Program-made: the position numbers and the translations under genes
In this document: positions 56,819 to 64,000 of the stretch, in pieces
How positions within the stretch are numbered: position 1 is the stretch's first letter
Layout: each line of letters begins with the position of its first letter
Assembly: GCA_964460785.1 (NCBI GenBank)
Contig: CAYWQB010000002.1
Coordinates: forward strand, 248,001-312,000
DNA from: CAYWQB01 sp964460785
GTDB lineage: Bacteria; Chlamydiota; Chlamydiia; Chlamydiales; CAYWQB01
Direction of reading: 5' to 3'
DNA: 64,000 nt
Notes under the pieces: model-generated
Database searches by the model: none
Seen by the model: the letters and a program-made list of their open reading frames with translations, nothing else
What the model was told of the DNA's origin: nothing

Positions 56819-58217
56819 TTTTCTCTTTTGCCCCTTAGCTTTTACAGCTCCTCCTCCTTCTGGATACCCTGCTACACTCTCTGCAGATCACCTTTCCTTT
56901 GAAGAGGGACAAACAAACCTTGAGGGTGATGTCTCCATTCAATCTCCTTTTGGCTCCATTGAAGCTGAGCATGTGATCATAGACCACCGACAAAAGGCAG
57001 GTCCTTTCCCTTCCATGCGCGCATGGACCCATGTGGCAGCACGCATGCACAGTGGAGCCCAGCTTTTCTGTGATATAGCAGAGTATAATGCGAATAGCCT
57101 CCAGGGAAGCTTCTCAGCAAAAAATGAATCCAGTCGTATTCTCTACCAAGACCCTAGTATCTCTTCCCTCCCTTTTCAGCTCAGTTGCTCGCAAATCACT
57201 CTGTTTTGTGAAGAAGATCCCCTTTCCTCTCAACTTAAAATCAGCCACCTCAATGCCTGGAAAAATATCTCCGTTTTTTATGATCAGGAGTTTTCTGCGA
57301 AGGCTGATAAGGCAATTATTCAACCTGACTCTAATGAAGAGGTTCTCTTAGTTGCTCTACCTCAAGAGCAGAATACCTGTCGCATCAACAGATCAAATGG
57401 AGACCAGGTCGATAGCCAAACCATTCGTTTCTCTAAGCAATCTCTTTCCTGCTCGCAGCCGCGCGCGCAGCTATTTCTTCCGTCTGAAGTGACCGCCTTC
57501 CAATTAGTAGGCAGTTTATTAGAATGGGAAAGAGAGGAAGACTTTCTTGAGTGCTATGGCCCCTCAGAGCTTACCCATCCCAACTTTGGTAAACTCTCTT
57601 CTGAAGGAAAAATCTCTATCTCCCGTCCTTCTCAGGCAAAGACCTCCACTCAAATGGAAAAAATTTTAGCAGAGGGTCCAACGCTCTACTCCTATCAATT
57701 CTTAGCAAATAAGAAGGTGAGCGAAATCAGCTGCGATGGAACGATTTCTATTGATTTTCACAACGGTAAGTTATTTGCAAAAGGCGACGCGCAACCTGTA
57801 ACCTATACAGATGGTTCTCAACTCATGCAGGCTGAATCAGCAATTTTAGATTTTGATATGATTGATGGACAAGTTGTGCCTCGGAACTTTTTCTTACAGG
57901 GACATGTCCTTCTAAAGTCCTCTCCGCCTGGTGACTTCCTTACTCCTTCCGTCCATAATAAATATGCCATTTGTGACCAGCTCGACTTCAACTTAGATAC
58001 AGGGGCTGTCTTGCTCTCCTCTGCTTCTACACAACCTGTACTCTACATTGATGAGGTAAAAGGGCTGACGATGAGTGCTCCTTCTATCCAACTCTTCTAT
58101 GATATGACCCAGGGGGCCATTTCCAGTGCACAGGGACTTGGAGCTGTGCGTTTCAATCTTTCAAGCAATGAGCAAGAGATCATCCGAAAAACATTTAAAC
58201 AGGAAAGTGTTGAGTGA
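56781..58217 (+). CDS. lptA: LptA/OstA-like periplasmic LPS transport protein
   Basis: 478 residues from the ATG at 56781, which gives a signal peptide (MQQCFGQVLILLSFLFCPLA). The OstA pattern is seen in ATLSADHLSFEEGQTNLEGD and SPFGSIEAEHVIIDH, and again in FAKGDAQPVTYTDGSQLMQA with AESAILDFDMIDGQVVPRNF. E. coli LptA is only about 185 residues. Two or more OstA-like repeats here may make a longer bridge. It overlaps lptC by 38 bases and lptB by 4. Confidence 0.8.
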   Translation: MQQCFGQVLILLSFLFCPLAFTAPPPSGYPATLSADHLSFEEGQTNLEGDVSIQSPFGSIEAEHVIIDHRQKAGPFPSMRAWTHVAARMHSGAQLFCDIAEYNANSLQGSFSAKNESSRILYQDPSISSLPFQLSCSQITLFCEEDPLSSQLKISHLNAWKNISVFYDQEFSAKADKAIIQPDSNEEVLLVALPQEQNTCRINRSNGDQVDSQTIRFSKQSLSCSQPRAQLFLPSEVTAFQLVGSLLEWEREEDFLECYGPSELTHPNFGKLSSEGKISISRPSQAKTSTQMEKILAEGPTLYSYQFLANKKVSEISCDGTISIDFHNGKLFAKGDAQPVTYTDGSQLMQAESAILDFDMIDGQVVPRNFFLQGHVLLKSSPPGDFLTPSVHNKYAICDQLDFNLDTGAVLLSSASTQPVLYIDEVKGLTMSAPSIQLFYDMTQGAISSAQGLGAVRFNLSSNEQEIIRKTFKQESVE

Positions 58218-58948
58218 CCCCAGAAAGCCCCCTACTAAAAGTAGAAAGCCTAAAAAAAGTCTTTGGCAAACGTTGTGTCGTCAAAAGCCTCTCTTTTGAA
58301 GTACAAAAGGGAGAGATTGTAGGGCTTTTAGGTCCGAATGGAGCGGGGAAAACCACTTCCTTTTATATGACAATTGGGCTCATTCATCCTGATGGAGGGC
58401 ATGTCTGGTTTAATGGACAAGAGGTGTCTAGTTGGCCGATCTACAAACGAGCACGCGCAGGAATGGGCTATCTATCACAAGAACCTTCTGTGTTTAGGAA
58501 CTTGACTGTGGAGGAAAATATTCTGTGCATTTTAGAGACACTCAAGCTCTCTAAAGAAGAAACCTATAGCCGTCTTGCTGATCTCCTAGATGAGCTGCAC
58601 TTAGCTCCCTTAGCAAAAGAGATTGCTTCGAACTTATCAGGGGGGGAGCGCCGCCGCTTAGAAATTACACGCGCTCTTGTGCGTTCTCCTTCCCTTTTAC
58701 TGCTTGATGAGCCCTTTGCAAATATTGACCCGAAGGCAATTCATGATGCCAAGCTATTGCTAAAGCAGCTGTCTGCTAAAGGAATAGCTATTCTCATCAC
58801 CGATCATAATGCACGAGAGATCTTCTCGATCACAGACCGCAGTTATATTATTCAGCATGGCAAGGTGATTGCCTCTGGAACGGCAGAAGACCTAATAAAA
58901 AACCCCAAGGCACGCGAACATTACCTTGGGGATGATTTTCATCTTTGA
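58214..58948 (+). CDS. lptB: LPS export ABC transporter ATPase LptB
   Basis: 244 residues from a GTG at 58214. Walker A GLLGPNGAGKTTSFYM, signature LSGGERRRLEI, Walker B LLLLDEPFANIDP and the YLSQEPSVFRNLTVEENI Q-loop are those of LptB (YhbG). It drives LPS extraction with LptF and LptG, which are not in the window. It is the last gene of the folK-lptB operon. Confidence 0.95.
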   Translation: MTPESPLLKVESLKKVFGKRCVVKSLSFEVQKGEIVGLLGPNGAGKTTSFYMTIGLIHPDGGHVWFNGQEVSSWPIYKRARAGMGYLSQEPSVFRNLTVEENILCILETLKLSKEETYSRLADLLDELHLAPLAKEIASNLSGGERRRLEITRALVRSPSLLLLDEPFANIDPKAIHDAKLLLKQLSAKGIAILITDHNAREIFSITDRSYIIQHGKVIASGTAEDLIKNPKAREHYLGDDFHL

Positions 58949-58961
58949 ATGAATCTAAGCT

Positions 58962-59474
58962 CTAGCGAGTACGTGCACAAAGCTCTTCTTCACTAAAGAA
59001 AAATCCTACTTCTTTTTGAGCAGTTTCTGGAGCATCTGATCCATGCACAGCATTTTCATCAATTGTTGCTGCGAAGTCACTACGGATAGTTCCTGGCTTT
59101 GCTTCTTGTGGGTTTGTTGCGCCCATGATTTCGCGGTTTTTTGCGATAGCATTTTCACCTTCTAGGCACATCACAAGAACAGGGCCTGAAGTCATGAAAG
59201 AAACAAGGTCATTAAAGAAAGGGCGCTCACGATGGATATCGTAAAAAGAGCCAGCTTGTTCTTTGCTAAGGTGCATCATCTTTGCAGCAATTACACGGAG
59301 TCCACCCTTTTCAAAACGGCTAATGATGTCTCCAATGTGGTTTTTTCCTACAGCATCAGGCTTAATGATGGATAGCGTACGCTCGACTGTCATAATATTT
59401 TCTCTCCTTAGAGGCTCTGCCAATACAAATGAACAAATTCCTAGAAATAGAATTCCTAAACAAAAATATTTCAC
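58962..59474 (-). CDS. ndk: Nucleoside diphosphate kinase with in-frame signal-peptide extension
   Basis: The kinase core from the ATG at 59393 is 143 residues, the normal size, starting MTVERTLSIIKPDAVGK. The active His is in ENAVHGSDAPETA. It equilibrates nucleoside di- and triphosphates. The frame continues upstream without a stop to a GTG at 59474 that has AAGGAG six bases before it, and those 27 extra residues form an excellent signal peptide (MKYFCLGILFLGICSFVLA). The internal ATG also has AAGGAG, ten bases upstream. Two products, exported and cytosolic, are therefore possible. I record the long form, and the short one is 58962-59393. Confidence 0.9.
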   Translation of the reverse strand: MKYFCLGILFLGICSFVLAEPLRRENIMTVERTLSIIKPDAVGKNHIGDIISRFEKGGLRVIAAKMMHLSKEQAGSFYDIHRERPFFNDLVSFMTSGPVLVMCLEGENAIAKNREIMGATNPQEAKPGTIRSDFAATIDENAVHGSDAPETAQKEVGFFFSEEELCARTR

Positions 59475-59545
59475 CAAAAACTCCTTAGTCTTTGATAATG
59501 AAAGGAGTATTTTAGCGTTTTTTTAAAATAATGGATAGGGCTTTC

Positions 59546-61357
59546 TTAGCTTTCTAACCGCTGCTTTAGCTGATTAAGCTCTTCTTGCAGAGCTGGTGGA
59601 AATTTTGGGGCAAAGCCCTCAAAATATTTCTCCACCCGCGCAACTTCCGTCTGCCAAGCCTGGCGATCGACTTCCAGTAACTCTCCCATTGCAGACTCTG
59701 AAGTTGCAAGCCCTTGCAAGTCTAGCTTTGCTGGAACCCAGCCAATAGCCGTCTGTTTAGCAGCAGAACTTTTGTTTGCACATCGTTCAAAAATCCACTT
59801 TAGGACCCGGCTATTCTCTCCAAAGCCTGGCCATAGGAATTTTCCCTGCTCATCTTTACGGAACCAGTTCACATAGAAAATACTAGGGAGTTTTGCTGGA
59901 TCTGCTTTGGCTCCCATTGCAATCCAATGGTTGAAGTAATCGCCCATATGATAGCCACAAAAGGGAAGCATCGCAAAGGGATCATGGCGCAGCTCTCCTA
60001 CAGCTCCTGCTGCAGCAGCAGTCTTTTCTGAAGAGGTCATGGCTCCAAGCAAGACGCCATGATTCCATGAGAGAGACTGGTAGACCAAAGGAATCGTATC
60101 AGGCCTACGCCCTCCAAAAATAATTGCTGAGATAGGGACTCCCTTTGCATCTTCAAATGCCGGGTCAATCACAGGGCATTGAGAACAGGGAGCTGTAAAT
60201 CGTGCATTAGGGTGTGCAGCAGGTAGCTGTGCATCACTGGTAACTTTTACCCCTTTCCAATTAGTCAGATCTTTGGGGAGTTCTTTTGTCATCCCCTCCC
60301 ACCAGACATCACGATCTTCTGTCAATGCGACATTTGTGAAAATGCTATTTTCTTGCATGGAAGCCATCGCATTGGGGTTTGATTTTTCTGATGTACCAGG
60401 GGCCACACCAAAAAATCCTGCTTCAGGGTTAATCGCATAAAGACGCCCATCTGAACCAAACTTCATCCAGGCAATATCATCCCCTACACATTCAACTTTC
60501 CACCCTGGCAGTGTGGGTTGCATCATGGCAAGGTTTGTCTTCCCACAAGCACTAGGAAAAGCTGCTGCCACATACCGCTTCTCACCTTCAGGATTTGTGA
60601 GACCTAAAATCAGCATATGCTCTGCAAGCCAGCCTTCATCTCGTGCCATAGCAGAAGCAATACGTAAGGCAAAGCACTTCTTTCCTAATAAAGCATTGCC
60701 ACCATAGCCACTCCCAAATGACCAAATTTCGCGGGACTCAGGAAAATGTACAATATGACGCTTATCAACGGCACAAGGCCATGGTACATCTTTTTGTCCC
60801 TCAGTCAGAGGCATTCCCACAGAGTGGTGACAAGGGATAAATGGTGCCCCTTGATCAAGCAGACGTAAGATCGCACTTCCCATACGGGTCATAATGCGCA
60901 TATTCACGACCACATAGGGAGAGTCTGTTAACTGCACACCGATATGAGAGATAGGAGAGCCTATAGGACCCATACTAAAGGGAACCACATAAAGCGTACG
61001 TCCCTCCATACATCCTGAGAAAAGCCCGTGAAGGGTTTTACGCATGTCTGCAGGGTTCTGCCAATTATTTGTTGGGCCTGCATCCTCTTCTTTTTCAGAG
61101 CAAATATAGGTTTGCCCTTCTACACGGGCAACATCTGCAGGATTAGACCGGCACAGGTAAGAATTGGGTCTTTTTTGCTTGTTCAGCTCAACCAGAGTCC
61201 CACTTGCCACCATTTGCTGACAGAGCCGCTGGTACTCTTCTTCAGAGCCATCACAAATAACAATTGATTTTGGTTTCGTAAGGGAAGCAAATTCCTGAAC
61301 CCACAAGTGCAACTTTTCATTTTTTGTCCAAATCCCATGATCTGTTGCGGTCCCCAT
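59546..61357 (-). CDS. pckG: Phosphoenolpyruvate carboxykinase (GTP)
   Basis: 603 residues, GTP-dependent class. The kinase-1 loop AAFPSACGKTNLAMM carries the reactive cysteine region of GTP PEPCKs, and VGDDIAWMKFGSDGRLYAIN, PISAIIFGGRRPDTIPLVYQ and FGENSRVLKWI follow in order. It interconverts oxaloacetate and phosphoenolpyruvate. Chlamydia encodes it beside mreB, as here. Confidence 0.95.
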   Translation of the reverse strand: MGTATDHGIWTKNEKLHLWVQEFASLTKPKSIVICDGSEEEYQRLCQQMVASGTLVELNKQKRPNSYLCRSNPADVARVEGQTYICSEKEEDAGPTNNWQNPADMRKTLHGLFSGCMEGRTLYVVPFSMGPIGSPISHIGVQLTDSPYVVVNMRIMTRMGSAILRLLDQGAPFIPCHHSVGMPLTEGQKDVPWPCAVDKRHIVHFPESREIWSFGSGYGGNALLGKKCFALRIASAMARDEGWLAEHMLILGLTNPEGEKRYVAAAFPSACGKTNLAMMQPTLPGWKVECVGDDIAWMKFGSDGRLYAINPEAGFFGVAPGTSEKSNPNAMASMQENSIFTNVALTEDRDVWWEGMTKELPKDLTNWKGVKVTSDAQLPAAHPNARFTAPCSQCPVIDPAFEDAKGVPISAIIFGGRRPDTIPLVYQSLSWNHGVLLGAMTSSEKTAAAAGAVGELRHDPFAMLPFCGYHMGDYFNHWIAMGAKADPAKLPSIFYVNWFRKDEQGKFLWPGFGENSRVLKWIFERCANKSSAAKQTAIGWVPAKLDLQGLATSESAMGELLEVDRQAWQTEVARVEKYFEGFAPKFPPALQEELNQLKQRLES

Positions 61358-61382
61358 AAACTTCCCCCTCTCTTGTTATTAT

Positions 61383-62477
61383 TTAAACGGCGACTTTTCG
61401 TCCTTTGAACTGATCTAAAAACTCTAGTGCTTTTCCTGTCCCTAAGCAAACGGCCAACAATGGGTTTGGGGCGACAATAACTGGCAATCCCGTTTCTTTA
61501 ATCAATGCTTTATCTAAGCCTTTGATTAAAGCACCTCCTCCTGCTAGAACAAGCCCTCTCTCGACTAAGTCTGCAGCAAGTTCTGGTGGACATTTTTCCA
61601 GGGTTAGCTTGACTGATTCAATAATCTGCTGGATTGGCTCCATCAAGCATTCTCGGATTTCCACAGAGTTGATTCTTTTCGTAAGTGGTAAGCCTGCGAC
61701 TTGGTCACGCCCACGCACTTCCATCTCTAGCTCATTATCTCCTAACGGATACGCTGAACCGATGGTGATCTTAATTTCTTCTGCTGTGCGCGGACCAATC
61801 ATAAGGTTGTACGTACGGCGCATATAGTTGATGATACACTCATCAAACTCATCCCCAGCGATGCGCAAGGAGCGCGATTCTACAATCCCACCGAGTGAAA
61901 TAATCGCGATTTCTGTGGTACCGCCCCCAATATCGATAATCATATTGGCATTTGGTTCATGCACGGGTAGGTCGACCCCAATAGCTGCAGCCATGGGCTC
62001 CTCAATCAACACAACCTCTTGTGCTCCAGCATGTAGAGCAGAATCTTCTACCGCTCTTTTTTCCACGCCTGTAATCCCTGAAGGCACCGCAATTAAAATC
62101 TTTGGTCGAAAAAGGCTTCTTGACGGTGTAACCTTTTGGATCAAAGCTTTTAACATGCCTTCTGCAATTTCAAAATCGGCAATCACCCCATCTTTCATAG
62201 GACGTACCGCATGAATGCGTCTTGGGGTTTTCCCCAGCATCGCTTTCGCTTTATGACCTACTGCAAGGACCTCATTGGTCTTTGAGTCAACAGCTACTAC
62301 GGAGGGTTCCGTTAAGACAATTCCCTTTCCTCTCACATAAACAAGTGTGTTTGCTGTTCCCAAGTCAATGCCAATATCACTGGAGAAAAGGCCGAAAAAG
62401 CGGTTCACTTGACTGAAGCTCAAACTTTTCAATTTTTGTGCAATGGTATCTAAACTAAATGGCCCTTTACTTTGCAT
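61383..62477 (-). CDS. mreB: Rod-shape protein MreB
   Basis: 364 residues of the actin fold. Phosphate 1 loop SDIGIDLGTANTLVYVRGKG, phosphate 2 MIIDIGGGTTEIAIISLGGI and the adenosine segment ERGLVLAGGGALIKGLDKAL are intact. In chlamydiae, which lack FtsZ, MreB is central to division-septum peptidoglycan synthesis. An N-terminal amphipathic lead of about 25 residues precedes the core and may bind the membrane. It lies 15 bases after the SNF2 gene. Confidence 0.96.
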   Translation of the reverse strand: MQSKGPFSLDTIAQKLKSLSFSQVNRFFGLFSSDIGIDLGTANTLVYVRGKGIVLTEPSVVAVDSKTNEVLAVGHKAKAMLGKTPRRIHAVRPMKDGVIADFEIAEGMLKALIQKVTPSRSLFRPKILIAVPSGITGVEKRAVEDSALHAGAQEVVLIEEPMAAAIGVDLPVHEPNANMIIDIGGGTTEIAIISLGGIVESRSLRIAGDEFDECIINYMRRTYNLMIGPRTAEEIKITIGSAYPLGDNELEMEVRGRDQVAGLPLTKRINSVEIRECLMEPIQQIIESVKLTLEKCPPELAADLVERGLVLAGGGALIKGLDKALIKETGLPVIVAPNPLLAVCLGTGKALEFLDQFKGRKVAV

Positions 62478-62492
62478 ACTCCTCCTTGAATC

Positions 62493-64000
62493 CTACGTTT
62501 GCAAGAGCTCGAGAACATCTTCCCAGGTGAGTTTTGCAATAGCATCTTCATCACTATTAATCACCTGTTTAACCAGACCTTTCTTTCTTTCATGCAATCG
62601 TAAAATTTTCTCTTCTATCGTTCCTGATGTAATAATTCTGTAGGAAGAAACGGGCTTGGTTTGTCCGAGCCTGTGGACACGATCTGTTGCTTGAGCTTCT
62701 ACTGCAGGGTTCCACCACATATCGTAATGAAGAACAGTGTCTGCTCCTACTAGATTCAATCCCGAACCTCCTGCTTTCAACGATACAAGAAAGACGGGTA
62801 TTTTTTCATTTTGATTAAATTCCTTGACAATCGCTAGGCGATTCTTTGTGGAACCATCAAGGTAACTAAAGGGAATCCCCTTGGCTTCAAGGTCAGCGCG
62901 GATGATCTGAAGCATGCGGGTATATTGACTAAAGATAACGGTTTTATGCCCACCATCGATCAATCCATGAAGCATTTCCTGGAACATTTCATACTTTGCA
63001 GAATCCCCCATCTCTACTTGATCTTTGGCAAAAATGGCCGGGTGACAGCAGATTTGCTTAAGTCTGGTAAGCGTCGCGAGCACATGAATTTGTACTTTCT
63101 GAAACCCTTCTTTTTCAACAAGCTTTGTCAATTCCTCTCTAGCGGAGCGAGCATAAGATTGGTACAGGTCTCGCTGGACAGGTGTAAGCTCACAGTGGTA
63201 GACAATCTCAGAAACTGGAGGTAGATCTTTAAGAACATCCTGTTTCATGCGTCGCAAAATGAAGGGAGCTACTTTTCGCTTTAATGTCTCTAAAGAGTCC
63301 CGCCCAAAGTGTCCTGAGCTGCGAATGAAGCGTTCTACAAATCGCTCATAAGAACTCAATAAGCCTGGCATAAGAAAGTCAAAAATACTCCAGAGTTCTT
63401 CTAAAGAATTTTCAACAGGAGTCCCAGTAAGAACGAGGCGATAGATCGCTTTAATTTCCTTAACAGAGCGAGCATTCAAAGTTGTACGGTTTTTGATATG
63501 CTGTGCTTCATCTAAAATGGCATAGCAAAAGGTAATAGACTCATAATGCTCGATATCTTTTTGCAATAAGCTGTAGGAGCTGATCAAAATGTCATATTTT
63601 GAGGCTTTCGCAATCAGCTTTTTTCTCTGCACAGGACTACCATCAATAACCAACACCTTAAGGTTAGGGTTGAACTTATGGCATTCCTCTTTCCAGTTAT
63701 AGGTTAGGGAGGTTGGGCATACGACTAAGGCTGGCTGCTCTTTGTACTCCTTACGCACTTGGGTGATTGCAGAGATCGCTTGCAGCGTCTTTCCAAGACC
63801 CATATCATCAGCTAATGCTCCACCTAAGTGCATCTTACGCAGTCGATCTAACCAGGCCACCCCTTCCTGCTGATAAGAGCGCAAGGTTGCTTGAATCTCT
63901 TTAGGGAAAGGAGAGACTTCTATCTCTTTTCCATCTAAAATCTGCTCTTGTAGCTTTTGCAAAGCGGGAGAGATATTCAAAGAAACAGGTAAGCCCTCAA
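62493..64000 (-). CDS. SNF2/SWI2-family helicase, C-terminal part
   Basis: About 500 residues are in the window and the frame stays open to the right edge, so the N-terminus is cut off. Walker A ADDMGLGKTLQAIS, the DEAQHIKN Walker B, LTGTPVENSLEELWSIFDFL and the C-terminal VFLVSLKAGGSGLNLVGADT, DRVHRLGQ helicase motifs define it. SNF2 proteins are ATP-driven DNA translocases. In bacteria they include RapA-like RNA polymerase recyclers and others. Chlamydia has an SNF2-family gene beside mreB. Confidence 0.93.
   Translation of the reverse strand, partial: EGLPVSLNISPALQKLQEQILDGKEIEVSPFPKEIQATLRSYQQEGVAWLDRLRKMHLGGALADDMGLGKTLQAISAITQVRKEYKEQPALVVCPTSLTYNWKEECHKFNPNLKVLVIDGSPVQRKKLIAKASKYDILISSYSLLQKDIEHYESITFCYAILDEAQHIKNRTTLNARSVKEIKAIYRLVLTGTPVENSLEELWSIFDFLMPGLLSSYERFVERFIRSSGHFGRDSLETLKRKVAPFILRRMKQDVLKDLPPVSEIVYHCELTPVQRDLYQSYARSAREELTKLVEKEGFQKVQIHVLATLTRLKQICCHPAIFAKDQVEMGDSAKYEMFQEMLHGLIDGGHKTVIFSQYTRMLQIIRADLEAKGIPFSYLDGSTKNRLAIVKEFNQNEKIPVFLVSLKAGGSGLNLVGADTVLHYDMWWNPAVEAQATDRVHRLGQTKPVSSYRIITSGTIEEKILRLHERKKGLVKQVINSDEDAIAKLTWEDVLELLQT

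Noticed and set aside
1..64000. CRISPR array, prophage, insertion sequence or rRNA operon
   Set aside because: No regularly spaced repeats, transposase, integrase, phage structural genes or rRNA sequence were seen on either strand.

Overview
The window reads as a chromosomal segment of a member of the Chlamydiae, most likely an environmental (non-Chlamydiaceae) lineage. The evidence is gene content and gene order recalled from Chlamydia trachomatis: YebC, GNAT, prfB (with the RF2 frameshift), a small SWIB-domain protein, LpxG-type phosphoesterase, ispD, truA, HAD phosphatase, then an FlgN-like protein, atoS-like and atoC-like genes, recO, yidD, a LysM protein and pheT. A second block carries yceA/trhO, rpsD and murJ, a third carries rluD, kdsA, lptC, lptA and lptB, and a fourth carries pckG, mreB and an SNF2 helicase. 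Folate genes (pabB, pabC, folK), tandem LpxL-like acyltransferases, an F-box-like/LRR protein and MORN-type repeat proteins fit the larger environmental genomes. I cannot name the species.

Layout. 1-1356: an edge fragment of a secreted protein and a divergent secreted protein. 1353-6959: a minus-strand run prfB, two GNATs, an SprT-like metallopeptidase, yebC, pabB and pabC. 7029-14169: DUF456 protein, a large nucleotidyltransferase-like protein, SWIB, lpxG, ispD, truA, HAD and an M15-like lipoprotein. 14217-25193: an insertion relative to the Chlamydia order, holding tRNA-Leu, two LpxL-like genes around a DUF2227-like gene, a cysteine-cluster protein, a LysM lipoprotein and a 2145-residue TPR/coiled-coil membrane protein. 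25204-29369: FlgN-like protein, cytosolic PAS histidine kinase, NtrC-type regulator and FlhG/MinD-like ATPase. 29437-34789: a second insertion with a basic protein, a MORN protein, a Maf/DUF115 protein and two unrecognised proteins. 34828-43392: PD-(D/E)XK protein, hpf, rlmN, tRNA-Arg, recO, tRNA-Leu, methyltransferase, yidD, DoxX, LysM protein, pheT. 43458-50970: F-box-like/LRR protein, MORN lipoprotein and a relative, a small coiled-coil gene behind a consensus sigma-54 promoter, trhO, rpsD, murJ and small unknowns. 50976-64000: rluD, dtd, khpA, DHH phosphoesterase, tRNA-Arg, folK, kdsA, lptC-lptA-lptB, ndk, pckG, mreB and an SNF2 helicase cut by the window end.

How it works together. The LPS genes (lpxG, two lpxL-like, kdsA, lptCAB) cover lipid A processing, Kdo synthesis and LPS export. 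murJ and mreB serve peptidoglycan and division. The most interesting part is the 18-33 kb region, where FlgN-like, FlgS/FlgR-like, FlhG-like and Maf-like genes, all of types associated with flagella or their sigma-54 control, lie together in a phylum whose best known members lack flagella. A textbook sigma-54 promoter at 45829-45844 gives the kinase/regulator pair a plausible target.

No CRISPR array, prophage, insertion sequence or rRNA operon was seen, and no gene-free stretch exceeds about 150 bases.
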